Shown here: piece after piece, positions 31,597 through 40,444 of the stretch
How positions within the stretch are numbered: position 1 is the first letter of the stretch
Layout of the letters: every line of letters begins with the position of its first letter
Source: Calditrichia bacterium
GTDB lineage: Bacteria; Calditrichota; Calditrichia; RBG-13-44-9; J075
Assembly: GCA_028284445.1 (NCBI GenBank)
Contig: JANQRS010000011.1
Location: forward strand, 192,321 to 256,320
Reading direction: 5' to 3'
DNA: 64,000 nt
The notes under the pieces: model-generated
Seen by the model: only the letters and a program-made list of their open reading frames with translations
Told to the model about the DNA's origin: nothing
The model's database searches: none
Position numbers and translations under genes: made by a program

Positions 31597-32841
31597 ATGA
31601 GTTTGTCTGGCCCGCTTTCCCGTTTACATTGTGGCGTGAATACGATTCGCGCTACTCTCATCTACTTTGCCATTATATTTAGTCCTGCGCTTCTTGCCCA
31701 GGACTATCTCGCCCTATTCGATGAAATCTGCGACACTGTCGAGGCACATTTCTATGCGCCCGAAAAGATCAACACTGTTTTCCGGCAAAATCGTGCTGCA
31801 CAGCGGAGCGAGATGTCAGGGATCAATGACGCAGACGTTTTTGCAAGAACAGTCAATGAACTCCTGTCGACGCTAAAAACTTCGCATACCCATCTTTACA
31901 CACCGAACGATCCCGAATACTACCAGCTGGCCGCCATTTTTGGGCGATTGCCGTATATCCGCGAGCTGTTTGGAGATCAAGAAATTCGCTACCCTTCCAT
32001 TGGAGCATTGTTGCAGAAGCAGGGCGATCGGATCTTTGTGCGATCAGTTTTGGCTGAAAGTCCGGCAGATAGTGCCGGTATTTTAATGGGCGATGAAATA
32101 TTAGCAATTGATGATAAACCCTATTCCGGCATATCGAGTTTCGCCGGAAAAATCGGCATAGCCACAACAATCAAACTTCTTCGTGAGCATAATTCTTCGC
32201 CGATTCTTATTGAGATAATACCGAAACTTATCAACCCCAAGCAGGAATTCTTCGAGGCGCAAGTTGCCAGTATTCGTATTCTTGAGCGTGAGGGAAAAAG
32301 GCTTGGCTATATTCACATTTGGTCATATGCAGGCAGAGAATATCAGGAAGCCCTGGTAGATGCGATCTCGTTCGGCGCTTTAAAGGATGCAGATGGTTTG
32401 ATTTGGGACCTACGTGACGGTTGGGGTGGCGCAATGCCCAGTTATCTTAATATATTCAACTCAAAAGTGCCGGTGTATACGCGAGTCGATCGAGACGGGC
32501 AGAAAGCCCCCTGGGATACCCAATGGCGTAAGCCAGTTGTGATGTTGGTCAATGATGGCGTACGTAGCGGTAAAGAGATTCTGGCATATGGCTTTAAGAA
32601 ACACAAGCTCGGCCCGATCGTTGGCGAGCGTACGGCCGGCGCTGTCACCGCTGGACGTCTTTTTGTTTTGTCAAACAAGTCCCTGCTCTACCTGGCGACA
32701 AGTGCCGCAGAAATTGATGGGGAAATTCTGGAAGGGATAGGTGTTACTCCTGACGTTTACGCACCTATGAATATTCCTTACGCCGCTGGTGTTGACAAGC
32801 AACTTGAGATAGCAATTTTGACATTAGTGGACCTACTTTAG
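31597..32841 (+). CDS. S41 family (C-terminal processing) peptidase, exported
   Basis: About 414 residues. A signal peptide ends at P-A-L-L-A-Q; a short helical domain precedes a PDZ domain (about 140-190, A-E-S-P-A-D-S-A-G-I-L-M-G-D-E-I-L-A-I-D). The S41 catalytic region follows: G-L-I-W-D-L-R-D-G-W-G-G, then the Ser in V-N-D-G-V-R-S-G-K-E-I-L-A, and G-E-R-T-A-G-A-V. Such periplasmic proteases trim protein C-termini or act like tricorn. Neither ATG 31597 nor GTG 31636 has a good ribosome site; GTG 31636 gives the neatest signal peptide, so the start is uncertain. Confidence 0.85.
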   Translation: MSLSGPLSRLHCGVNTIRATLIYFAIIFSPALLAQDYLALFDEICDTVEAHFYAPEKINTVFRQNRAAQRSEMSGINDADVFARTVNELLSTLKTSHTHLYTPNDPEYYQLAAIFGRLPYIRELFGDQEIRYPSIGALLQKQGDRIFVRSVLAESPADSAGILMGDEILAIDDKPYSGISSFAGKIGIATTIKLLREHNSSPILIEIIPKLINPKQEFFEAQVASIRILEREGKRLGYIHIWSYAGREYQEALVDAISFGALKDADGLIWDLRDGWGGAMPSYLNIFNSKVPVYTRVDRDGQKAPWDTQWRKPVVMLVNDGVRSGKEILAYGFKKHKLGPIVGERTAGAVTAGRLFVLSNKSLLYLATSAAEIDGEILEGIGVTPDVYAPMNIPYAAGVDKQLEIAILTLVDLL

Positions 32842-32867
32842 AATTTACTTTTTCTCGGAGTATATAA

Positions 32868-33605
32868 ATGGAATTGAATCTGGCAGTATTGATTGATGGC
32901 GACAATATACCTTCCTCATATGTCAAAGAGATGATGGAGGAAATAGCCAAATATGGCAACCCGACAATCAAAAGAATCTACGGGGACTGGACAAATCCCG
33001 GATTGTCAAAATGGAAAAAAGTCCTGCTGGAAAATGCAATTACGCCTATTCAGCAGTATGGTTACACGACCGGAAAAAATGCAACTGATTCGGCAATGAT
33101 CATTGACGCGATGGATATTCTCTACTCAGACAAAGTCAATGGCTTCTGCCTGGTGTCAAGCGACAGCGACTTCACGCGTCTGGCAACCCGGCTTCGCGAA
33201 GCGGGGTTGACGGTGATTGGCATAGGCGAAAAGAAGACCCCCAATCCCTTCATTGTCGCATGCGATAAATTTATTTATATCGAAATTCTAAAGCAGCAGA
33301 CAGACGATGACCCTGAAGTGAAGACCCAGAAGAGCAAAACCACGCGCAGAAGTAGCGTAGATAAAATCACCCCAAAGGTGATTCGCCTGATATCAACAAC
33401 CATCTCGGATTTAGCAGACGACGACGGTTGGGCATTTCTCGGCGATGTGGGCAGCCTGTTGCAGAAAAAGCAGCCAAATTTCGACTCTCGTAATTATGGA
33501 TTCCAAAAACTGACGCCCTTGATTAACTCGACAAAGAAGTTTGAAATCGAACGGCGGGAAAGCTCAAAGGGGCGCTTTAAGTTGATTTATGTGCGAAACA
33601 AATAG
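32868..33605 (+). CDS. NYN domain protein with C-terminal OST-HTH/LOTUS domain
   Basis: A 245-residue cytosolic protein. Residues 1-140 form a PIN-like NYN nuclease domain (V-L-I-D-G-D-N-I-P, T-D-S-A-M-I-I-D-A-M-D-I-L-Y and L-V-S-S-D-S-D-F-T-R-L-A, carrying the acidic metal-binding residues). A basic linker and an OST-HTH/LOTUS-type winged helix (about 165-245, with F-L-G-D-V-G-S-L-L-Q-K-K and Y-G-F-Q-K-L) follow. This LabA-like pairing is widespread in bacteria and is thought to act on RNA. The ribosome site is CGGAG. Confidence 0.9.
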   Translation: MELNLAVLIDGDNIPSSYVKEMMEEIAKYGNPTIKRIYGDWTNPGLSKWKKVLLENAITPIQQYGYTTGKNATDSAMIIDAMDILYSDKVNGFCLVSSDSDFTRLATRLREAGLTVIGIGEKKTPNPFIVACDKFIYIEILKQQTDDDPEVKTQKSKTTRRSSVDKITPKVIRLISTTISDLADDDGWAFLGDVGSLLQKKQPNFDSRNYGFQKLTPLINSTKKFEIERRESSKGRFKLIYVRNK

Positions 33606-33612
33606 TTGCCTT

Positions 33613-33636
33613 GGAAGTGCCGGGTAATGCGCTTCC
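33613..33636. terminator. Hairpin after the NYN gene, possible terminator
   Basis: GGAAGTGC (33613-33620) pairs with GCGCTTCC (33629-33636), one G-U included, around an 8-base loop, about eight bases after the stop. A second, overlapping inverted repeat (CCCGG-AA-CCGGG) lies just downstream, so two alternative hairpins are possible. No T run follows. Confidence 0.35.
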
Positions 33637-33714
33637 CGGAACCGGGTTCCGTACTTGAAGTTTGATAAGTGTTTAGACTCAATTAAAAACCTGACCAACG
33701 AAAGGACAAAGTCG

Positions 33715-34173
33715 ATGAATTCATTAAGAAAATACTCAATAGCACTCTTGGTCGGCTTGACGACCTTCTTCCTCGTGGCCTGTGGCGGTGGCGGGGATAG
33801 TGAAGCCGATGCCGCTGCGGACAATGGTCCTCAGGTCGTGGACGTCGATCCGGCACAAGCCCTTAAGCTCATCTACGACGATGAGGTTTTGGTGCTTGAC
33901 GTCCGCACCCCTGAGGAGTACGCCCTGGGCCATATTGGCGGCGCTCTCAATTACAACATTCACGACGACAACTTTGAGCGTTCCGTGAATGCTCTCGACA
34001 AGTCCAAACCATATTTGGTGCATTGCCAGGCTGGTGTGGCAGGCGGCCGCAGCCGTAAGGCCATAGAGGTTCTTCAAGCCGGTGGCGCAACCAAAGTATA
34101 CCACCTCAATGGCGGGTTTAATGCCTGGCAGGAACAAGAGCAGCCCTTCGAAGTGATCGAAACACAAGAGTAG
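33715..34173 (+). CDS. Rhodanese-domain lipoprotein
   Basis: A 152-residue predicted lipoprotein (lipobox L-V-A-C23, followed by four Gly). The mature part is a single rhodanese domain: V-L-D-V-R-T-P-E-E-Y, G-H-I-x-G-A-L-N-Y-N-I and an active-site loop H-C-Q-A-G-V-A-G-G-R with catalytic C104. Such periplasmic domains carry persulfide sulfur or act in thiol redox chemistry. ATG 33715 has AAAGGA upstream. It stands alone after the NYN gene. Confidence 0.9.
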   Translation: MNSLRKYSIALLVGLTTFFLVACGGGGDSEADAAADNGPQVVDVDPAQALKLIYDDEVLVLDVRTPEEYALGHIGGALNYNIHDDNFERSVNALDKSKPYLVHCQAGVAGGRSRKAIEVLQAGGATKVYHLNGGFNAWQEQEQPFEVIETQE

Positions 34174-34241
34174 GCAATTTGCGTTAGTCCTTCGTTGTCG
34201 ATAAGTTTCAGGCGTCACGAAAGCTTAAAACGGAGGCAGAA

Positions 34242-34445
34242 ATGAAAGAATACAAGGTAGAGGCACTGGTCTATTATTCGAAAGTGACGCTTGATAAAGA
34301 GCATATCATCAAATCATCGACAGCAGATATACAGGAAAAACTTGATGAGTACGGACGTCAAGGCTGGCGCCTGGTCTCAACGGACTGCACAGACTTCGGT
34401 TTTGCTGTCTATTTCTACCTCTATTTTGAAAAGGACAAATCGTAA
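34242..34445 (+). CDS. Small DUF4177-like protein
   Basis: A 67-residue protein with the DUF4177 pattern: an M-K-E-Y-K-V-E strand, a helix containing I-Q-E-K-L-D-E-Y-G, the central Q-G-W-R-L-V-S and a final strand ending Y-L-Y-F-E-K. Members are small dimeric-looking proteins of unknown function, often next to membrane genes, as here (the next start overlaps this stop by one base, TAATG). The ribosome site is GGAGG. Confidence 0.75.
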   Translation: MKEYKVEALVYYSKVTLDKEHIIKSSTADIQEKLDEYGRQGWRLVSTDCTDFGFAVYFYLYFEKDKS

Positions 34446-35059
34446 TGCCAAAGAAAATTTGGATGGGGCTCCTGTTTTTCTTCTCAATTGGTGTTTCCGG
34501 ATACGCCGCCTACACTTATGGATTCCAACCGCTGGGGGCACGTGTACATCCGGAAATGAGGGCGGTTTTCCAGGCAAATCCGCTTGGCATTTACGCACAT
34601 ATTTTTGGATCTATATTCGCCTTGGCTCTCGGACCTTTTCAATTTCTTGAACGCATGCGCAACAATCGCCCGGAACTTCATCGCCTGCTTGGCAGGCTTT
34701 ATCTGGTTATAGGTGTCTTGATTGGCGGTGGTGCTGGCCTATATATGGCCTTCTTCGCTTTTGGCGGACCAATCGCTCAATTCGGTTTTGGCGGTTTGGC
34801 CGTTGCCTGGCTTTATACCGGTTGGCAGGCATACAGCGCCGTTCGCCAGCAAGAATTCGAGGAGCATCGGCGGTGGATGATTCGCAATTTCGCCCTCACG
34901 TTGGCTGCGGTCACATTGCGAATTTATCTGCCTGTGTCAATGATCAACGGAGCCGATTTTACTATGGCATATACTGCCATAGCCTGGTTATGCTGGGTGC
35001 CAAATATAATTATTGCCGAAGCATGGTTGCGGCGGGAAGTAGCGATAGTACAGAAGTAG
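34445..35059 (+). CDS. DUF2306 membrane protein
   Basis: A 204-residue membrane protein with six hydrophobic segments and the DUF2306 landmarks: I-Y-A-H-I-F-G-S-I-F-A-L-A-L-G-P-F-Q-F near residues 40-60, H-R-L-L-G-R-L-Y near 75-82, and a second H-R-R-W-M-I-R-N block near 140-147. The regularly placed His/Arg residues at helix ends resemble haem- or quinone-binding membrane proteins, but no cofactor is known for the family. Coupled to the DUF4177-like gene. Confidence 0.83.
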   Translation: MPKKIWMGLLFFFSIGVSGYAAYTYGFQPLGARVHPEMRAVFQANPLGIYAHIFGSIFALALGPFQFLERMRNNRPELHRLLGRLYLVIGVLIGGGAGLYMAFFAFGGPIAQFGFGGLAVAWLYTGWQAYSAVRQQEFEEHRRWMIRNFALTLAAVTLRIYLPVSMINGADFTMAYTAIAWLCWVPNIIIAEAWLRREVAIVQK

Positions 35060-35071
35060 GGGATAGAGGAA

Positions 35072-35359
35072 GTGGAGACGAGTAGTTGTCGGAAGATATT
35101 CACTATGCTGCTGGTATTTGTGCTGGCAGCTTGCTCACGAGGCATCAATGTTGTTGATTACGATTATCAATATAGGCCAATGTCTCCGAGAATTCTGGGC
35201 GTTGTGAAGCAGTTCGAAATAGCGGCTATTACCGAGCGGGATGCAGTTAATGAAGCGCTGGGGCCCGGCTATCCGGAAAAATTATGGGGGAATTCCATAC
35301 GATCAGGCGTCAAGGATGCAGTGAAACAAATCTGGGCGCAACTAAGGTTCGAAAAATAA
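35072..35359 (+). CDS. Small lipoprotein of unknown function
   Basis: A 95-residue predicted lipoprotein (lipobox L-A-A-C21). The mature 74 residues contain a short strand, a helix with two conserved-looking blocks (R-D-A-V-N-E-A-L-G-P-G-Y-P and S-G-V-K-D-A-V-K-Q-I-W-A-Q) and nothing diagnostic. The start is GTG 35072 with GAGGAA; ATG 35105 would leave too short a leader. Confidence 0.6.
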   Translation: METSSCRKIFTMLLVFVLAACSRGINVVDYDYQYRPMSPRILGVVKQFEIAAITERDAVNEALGPGYPEKLWGNSIRSGVKDAVKQIWAQLRFEK

Positions 35360-35428
35360 CGATTTACCCAACCCTCTTGTATCTTTTGGCACATTCAGTT
35401 CACAAAACAACCTCGAAAGATCGAATTC

Positions 35429-35914
35429 ATGAAACCTGCCTATGTCGATGATTTGCTTGAACTTGTAAACACTGCAGAAAAACGACTGCTGAGTATCTCA
35501 CTCGACATAGCAACCGCACAGCCGGGCCCGGACAAATGGTCTCCAAAGGAAATCATTGGTCATTTAATAGATTCGGCCGCCAACAATCATCAGCGTTTTG
35601 TGCGCGGGCAATTTCAAAATGACATGGTTTTTCAGGGATATGATCAGGACCTCTGGGTATCCTCACAACGCTATGCTGATGCCCCATGGGAAGAGCTGAT
35701 AGCTCTCTGGAAGCTGTATAATTTGCACCTTGCCAGAATCATGGCCGCTATGCCCGAAGACCTTCGTTTGCGCAAGCACGAGCGACATAATCTGGATAAA
35801 ATTGCCTGGGCGACAGTCCCTGCTGACCGACCAACAACGCCGGATTATTTCATGAACGATTATGTTCAACACCTCAGACATCATTTGCAACAAATCCAAG
35901 GTGTTTTGGAATGA
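35429..35914 (+). CDS. DinB superfamily protein
   Basis: A 161-residue four-helix protein of the DinB/YfiT-type family. The metal-site histidines are visible in E-I-I-G-H-L-I-D-S-A (His near 50) and at the C-terminus Y-V-Q-H-L-R-H-H-L-Q-Q-I; the P-D-K-W-S-P-K-E loop is also typical. Members are thiol-transferases or have no known role. The stop overlaps the next start (ATGA), so it is coupled to the hydrolase. Confidence 0.88.
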   Translation: MKPAYVDDLLELVNTAEKRLLSISLDIATAQPGPDKWSPKEIIGHLIDSAANNHQRFVRGQFQNDMVFQGYDQDLWVSSQRYADAPWEELIALWKLYNLHLARIMAAMPEDLRLRKHERHNLDKIAWATVPADRPTTPDYFMNDYVQHLRHHLQQIQGVLE

Positions 35915-36726
35915 GCGCTTTGCTTAAATTTGCCGGGTTTGCCTTGGGTGGTTACTTGGCATTATTACTCTTGCTCTACTTCGCGCAACGCAATATGATG
36001 TTCCTGCCTGATCGTCGCCAGTTCGCCCCTCAGGAAATCGGTTTGCCCGGCATAGAAGAGATCATCTTGACGAATGAAGCCGGGGATAAGCTCCTTTCAT
36101 GGTATTCGCCTGTTCAGGAACCGGCTGCTACGATTCTCTTCTTTCACGGGAATGGTGGAAATGTCGCGATGCGGGCAGATAAATTTCGTCAGCTAAACGC
36201 CGCTGGTTATAGCGTGTTTATGTTGGGCTATCCCGGGTACGGAGGTAGTGAAGGAAGCCCTTCGGAAGCAGCATTTGTCGAAGCTGGCGAGCTCGCCTAT
36301 CGCCACTTGCTGAACAATGGCATCGAAAAAGAGAGCATCGTCATCTACGGGGAATCTATCGGTAGTGGGGTAGCGGTGCAGCTAGCGGGCAAAGAGCATG
36401 CGAAGGCCCTTGTTTTGGAGGCGCCAATGAACTCTGTCCGTGAGATTGCTGAATCAGTTTATTGGTTCGTGCCGGTTCGCCTGATCCTCAAGGACACATT
36501 CCTCTCCTACAACTTTATTGCCGACATCGATATGCCGTTACTTGTTCTACATGGCGATCTTGACCGCGTTATTCCTATCGAAAGTGGAAAGCGCCTTTTT
36601 GATCAGGCATTGGAGCCCAAGCGGTTTCATGCCGTAGAAGGCGGCGGACATAACAATTTGTATGACTTTCCGGTAGTCAGGCTTATTTCAACCTTTCTCA
36701 GTAGCCTCACGCCGGCACCCGAATAA
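35911..36726 (+). CDS. Membrane-anchored alpha/beta hydrolase (BEM46/ABHD13-like)
   Basis: A 271-residue protein with one N-terminal membrane helix (about 9-25) and an alpha/beta hydrolase domain. H-G-N-G-G-N-V, the nucleophile elbow G-E-S-I-G-S-G, the acid in L-H-G-D-L-D-R-V-I-P and the base in G-G-G-H-N-N-L are all in place and match the BEM46/ABHD13 class. The substrate is unknown. The ATG overlaps the DinB stop by four bases. Confidence 0.88.
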   Translation: MSALLKFAGFALGGYLALLLLLYFAQRNMMFLPDRRQFAPQEIGLPGIEEIILTNEAGDKLLSWYSPVQEPAATILFFHGNGGNVAMRADKFRQLNAAGYSVFMLGYPGYGGSEGSPSEAAFVEAGELAYRHLLNNGIEKESIVIYGESIGSGVAVQLAGKEHAKALVLEAPMNSVREIAESVYWFVPVRLILKDTFLSYNFIADIDMPLLVLHGDLDRVIPIESGKRLFDQALEPKRFHAVEGGGHNNLYDFPVVRLISTFLSSLTPAPE

Positions 36727-36800
36727 AACGAATTTCAGAATAGCTGCATTTCTCCTGGCATTAACGGCATTGAACGCAGACGGCGGAAATTAAACGAACT

Positions 36801-37223
36801 ATGGATTTCATACCGACAGACGCTGAGTTAACCTACAAAAACGAGCGAATCGAAGCCTGGAGCGCTATCAGTGAACTTTGGTTGGATACCCATTTTGATG
36901 ACGGTGAGCAGAACTACGTTTCCTCTATTCTTGCCAACTCACGATTCACCATCCCCGAGATCGAACATATGTATTTGTATGAAGTTGCCCCTGTAGTGTT
37001 TGTTAATCTCCTTTCTGTGGCCGGCGTTTGGGAAGGTTTTGATAAAGACTGGCTTGCGGACACCATTCTTAAGCGCCGTCGCCGCAGGCTTCGACCTATG
37101 TATTGGCTGACAAGAATCGGCATTGGCAGACTTGTTATGTGCCGTTTGACGGGCGCCGAAAAGGACTGGCAGGAGATTTTGAAGCGCGTTGAGACAATTC
37201 GAGCGCAAGAGGAATGTCAATGA
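36801..37223 (+). CDS. DUF7079-like protein of unknown function
   Basis: A 140-residue cytosolic protein, mostly helical, with S-E-L-W-L-D-T-H-F-D-D, a Y-E-V-A-P-V-V-F-V-N-L-L-S-V-A-G-V-W-E-G-F segment and a very basic R-R-R-R-R-L-R stretch. This resembles what I recall as DUF7079, but I have not verified that. It overlaps the next gene start. The ribosome site is weak (GGCGGAAA). Confidence 0.6.
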   Translation: MDFIPTDAELTYKNERIEAWSAISELWLDTHFDDGEQNYVSSILANSRFTIPEIEHMYLYEVAPVVFVNLLSVAGVWEGFDKDWLADTILKRRRRRLRPMYWLTRIGIGRLVMCRLTGAEKDWQEILKRVETIRAQEECQ

Positions 37224-37705
37224 AAATCACCCCGCTAACGCGTGAAGGCTTCGAACAATTCTGGCCTGCTTTTCAGAACATTATCCAGGCGCGTAAAACC
37301 TATGCCATCGATCCGGACTTGAGCTTCGAGGCCGCATACCGCCTGTGGTGCGAGACACCACAGATGACGTACGTAGCGAAAGAAAACGACATGGTGCTTG
37401 GATCCTACTACTTAAAACCTAATGCTGCTGGCCCGGGCGATCATATATGCAATTGTGGATATATGGTGACGCCGGAGGCAAGGGGGAGAGGCGTTGCAAC
37501 GAAGATGTGTGAACATTCTCAGGCAGCGGCTGTTAATCTTGGATACACTGGCATGCAGTTCAATTCGGTCGTTTCGACAAATTCCGGTGCGGTCCGCCTA
37601 TGGCAAAAGCTTGGATACGAGATAATCGGCACAATTCCAGGCGGATACCGTCATGCGGAAAAAGGATTGGTTGATTGCTTTATCATGTTCAAGAAATTAT
37701 TATAG
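37220..37705 (+). CDS. GNAT family N-acetyltransferase
   Basis: A 161-residue acetyltransferase: the central strand C-N-C-G-Y-M-V-T-P-E-A-R-G-R-G-V-A-T-K-M carries the acetyl-CoA pyrophosphate loop (R/QxxGxG/A as R-G-R-G-V-A), and the C-terminal T-N-S-G-A-V-R-L-W-Q-K-L-G-Y-E-I-I-G-T is the usual end of the fold. The acceptor is unknown. ATG 37220 has AAGAGG at good distance, better than ATG 37214. Confidence 0.88.
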   Translation: MKITPLTREGFEQFWPAFQNIIQARKTYAIDPDLSFEAAYRLWCETPQMTYVAKENDMVLGSYYLKPNAAGPGDHICNCGYMVTPEARGRGVATKMCEHSQAAAVNLGYTGMQFNSVVSTNSGAVRLWQKLGYEIIGTIPGGYRHAEKGLVDCFIMFKKLL

Positions 37706-37758
37706 GAGTCACTACAACATCTCTTATCGCCAAGAAAATATCTGATTGGCCTCGGTTT

Positions 37759-38880
37759 ATGACGATTGCACAATTCTGGGAAATAATGAACGCCACAAGA
37801 GGCTCTTTCGATTGCCAGACACAATCGAAGACCCTTCGCGACAAACTGCGCACATTGCCACCCGAACAAGTAGTTGAGTTTCAGAGCTGCCTTAATGAGC
37901 TTCTTTACCAATCCTACACCAGCGAACTCTGGGGAGCCGCTCACCTAATTAATGGGACCTGCTCCGAAAGCACCTTTCATTTTTTTCGTGCCTGGCTCAT
38001 CGGGCAGGGACAAGACGTTTTTGAAACAGCGCTGATTAATCCGGATTCACTGTCCCAATTGGACCTGGAGGAGAGCCTCTGCGAGGAATTGTTGTATGTA
38101 GCTTACTCCGTCTATCAGGAGATGACGGGACAGGAAATGCAGCTGGAAAAGCTGCCCTTGCCGGAGCTGATTCTCGACTTAAACCTCGAAAATCCTGAAG
38201 ATGTTGCTGGTCGCTATCCCCGGCTGTCCGGATTATTTGGACAATATTACATCCTTGGCAGCCCGGCGGTTGCTCATCAGGTGTTGCAAAAATGCCGCAG
38301 CCAATACACCAAAACGATCGATCACGCCAGCCTTTGGGACAAGTTTACCTATCTGTATCTGCGCAAACCCTTATGGCTGCACTGGGATGACCATGACAAG
38401 CTGCACGGTTTCTATCATGCGGCACCAAAACTATTTGAGAATGGCCGAGTCGTATGGGGACATATTGTCCAGGCCAATGCATTGCTATTCAAAGAGGGCA
38501 AAAGTAACTGCCCGGCGGAACTGGTGTTTTCACTTGATCCGCGAGTAGACAAGAATCCGGAATTCCTGACCTTGACAGCAGAATGCTTGTTCGAATTAAA
38601 AGGAACGGAGCCGGATGACGAGGCTTTAGCGCCTTTTGCAGAACATTTGACCGATGAAATGACACGGCGATTTGGAGTGGAAGTGCCGCTTCAGTTGAGT
38701 GGGAATGTACCCTGCGTTCTCTCTACCACCATGGTTTTCCGCAAGCACCTGCCCAATGGCATGCTAAGCCAGAGCCTGATGCCGATTCTGGTGGACCCTG
38801 ACAATCCCCAGGCAGCACTGATACTACCGGCTCGTTTCTGGCCAAAAGATCTCGAGCATTGGTGGATGAGAGGCGAGTGA
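37759..38880 (+). CDS. DUF4240 domain-containing protein
   Basis: A 373-residue cytosolic protein. The N-terminal 130 residues have the DUF4240 pattern (M-T-I-A-Q-F-W-E-I-M-N, a leucine-rich L-R-T-L-P-P-E-Q-V-V-E-F-Q helix and W-G-A-A-H-L-I-N-G-T-C-S). The second half has its own well-mixed sequence (H-W-D-D-H-D-K-L-H-G-F near 230) that I do not recognise. The frame is open further upstream, but ATG 37759 begins the conserved region. No partner in the neighbourhood is obvious. Confidence 0.72.
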   Translation: MTIAQFWEIMNATRGSFDCQTQSKTLRDKLRTLPPEQVVEFQSCLNELLYQSYTSELWGAAHLINGTCSESTFHFFRAWLIGQGQDVFETALINPDSLSQLDLEESLCEELLYVAYSVYQEMTGQEMQLEKLPLPELILDLNLENPEDVAGRYPRLSGLFGQYYILGSPAVAHQVLQKCRSQYTKTIDHASLWDKFTYLYLRKPLWLHWDDHDKLHGFYHAAPKLFENGRVVWGHIVQANALLFKEGKSNCPAELVFSLDPRVDKNPEFLTLTAECLFELKGTEPDDEALAPFAEHLTDEMTRRFGVEVPLQLSGNVPCVLSTTMVFRKHLPNGMLSQSLMPILVDPDNPQAALILPARFWPKDLEHWWMRGE

Positions 38881-38947
38881 AAATTTCAAAATTTGCCCGG
38901 ATTGTGCTAAGTAAGGGTAGAGAGCACAAACCGGAGATGGCTATATC

Positions 38948-39997
38948 GTGCAAATAGATCTATGCCGTAATCTTGCCCGAGCAATACTCACCTTGTTTCT
39001 TGTTGTATGTTTTGCAACTTGCAATCACTCTGAATCACCTAATGTCCTGCAAATAGATTTCCCTCAACCTGCACCACAGCAGAAATTACTGTTCACGGCC
39101 CGTTTGAACAATCGCACATCCTTGTTCACCGTCAATCGAGATGGTAGCGGACAAAAGCGCCTGACAGACAGCACCTTGAGCGTCGGCTGGCGTCCGCTTT
39201 GGTCACCTGATGGCCGACAGATCCTTTTCAGCGGCTGGCAAGACCGCCATGTCGATGTCTATGTGATTGATTTTGATGGCCGCAACTTGCAAAACCTGAC
39301 TCCGGATAGCCTGGAAGGCGATCACCCACGATGGTCACCCGGCGGAGATGAAATTGTCTTTGAGTCCAATAGGAAGATCTGGGTAATGAATCGAGACGGG
39401 ACAAACAGACGCAACCTAATGCCGGAAAAAACAAGAACAGGTGCGAATCCGGACTGGTCGCCGGATGGAAAGTGGATTGTATATGATACCAGCCTGGAAA
39501 TTCGTACGATGTCTCGATTCGGACTAGAGGATAGTGTTAGGTCTACTGGGTCGCTTGACTTTAGAGCTATACAGCCAAACTGGAGTCCCGGAGGGGAGTA
39601 TATTTCCTATAGGAGCGTCGGACAAATCGACGACGCCTTGGCGATAATAGATTTAGAACAAGACACGACCTTCTTTGCGCAAGGCATTTTTCCATCGCAG
39701 GGCGTCTTAGGATGGCATCCAGCTGGCCATAAAATGCTGATCTTTTCCGGTCGAAATCGTGGAAATCCAGTTGAGATTGCCTGGCTGGACATTTCTGGCA
39801 ACCGCGACTTAATTATTGAGCCTTCGGGGGCATGGGCAACTTGCGCAGATGATTGTGAAACGATCTTTTACGTTGACACTGACCCGGAAACCAACCGCCA
39901 GGAAATTTTCTCCATAACTGACGGGCAAATATCGCAAGTCACCAGGAATTTTCTACATGAAGAAGTGCTGGATGTCTCGCCGTTTATCCTGCCTTGA
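38948..39997 (+). CDS. TolB-like beta-propeller lipoprotein
   Basis: A 349-residue predicted lipoprotein (V-C-F-A-T-C25) starting at GTG 38948. The mature part consists of PD40-type repeats (W-S-P-D-G, W-S-P-G-G at about 85, 125, 170 and 210, each followed by a V-F-E-S-N-R or Y-D-T-S strand), ending with a D-V-S-P-F. It is the lipid-anchored counterpart of the exported propeller at 15247-16230 and probably binds an envelope protein. Confidence 0.83.
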   Translation: MQIDLCRNLARAILTLFLVVCFATCNHSESPNVLQIDFPQPAPQQKLLFTARLNNRTSLFTVNRDGSGQKRLTDSTLSVGWRPLWSPDGRQILFSGWQDRHVDVYVIDFDGRNLQNLTPDSLEGDHPRWSPGGDEIVFESNRKIWVMNRDGTNRRNLMPEKTRTGANPDWSPDGKWIVYDTSLEIRTMSRFGLEDSVRSTGSLDFRAIQPNWSPGGEYISYRSVGQIDDALAIIDLEQDTTFFAQGIFPSQGVLGWHPAGHKMLIFSGRNRGNPVEIAWLDISGNRDLIIEPSGAWATCADDCETIFYVDTDPETNRQEIFSITDGQISQVTRNFLHEEVLDVSPFILP

Positions 39998-40001
39998 CCG
40001 T

Positions 40002-40184
40002 CTAGGCCTCACGTTGATCCTTGTCTCGGTTTATGTAGGCAGTGCCCATTAAGGTGATTCCGCCAAACAAGCCGATAAGATGATCACTCCAGGGATCTCC
40101 TTTGATTAGCCCGTACACACTTGCTGCGAAGGCCAGGGCGCCGATGGTCATAATGAGCAAGAATACCGGTTTTGACTTAAGCAT
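40002..40184 (-). CDS. Small two-helix membrane protein
   Basis: A 60-residue protein with two hydrophobic helices (about 6-24 and 30-48) and a charged C-terminus (N-R-D-K-D-Q-R-E-A). ATG 40184 has AAAGGAG at the correct distance, so it is preferred over upstream in-frame codons. It converges on the propeller gene with four bases between stops. The 260-bp region to the next gene (40185-40444) shows no other feature. Confidence 0.65.
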   Translation of the reverse strand: MLKSKPVFLLIMTIGALAFAASVYGLIKGDPWSDHLIGLFGGITLMGTAYINRDKDQREA

Positions 40185-40444
40185 TGTATTCACTCCTTTC
40201 TCTGCTATTCGCTCAATCATGTAACATCATATTGATTCGGGAGTATATTACCGGTAATTCGCTTGAATCACAAACGACCGAAATCTCAGGATTCCTCTAC
40301 AACAATTCTTCAAGGAATGTTTTTTAGTACTCGAGGCTTCACGTGTCCGGATGCAGATAAAGTGAGTTTTAGTTTTTTTCAAAACAACGAGATTCCCTGG
40401 TAAGATGGATGCAAAAATCTTGACCTAATCTCATTGGGGGATAC

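Noticed and set aside
31597..31650. GTG 31579 as the start of the S41 peptidase
   Set aside because: It lies inside the 10-bp hairpin and adds residues before the signal peptide; later starts are more plausible.
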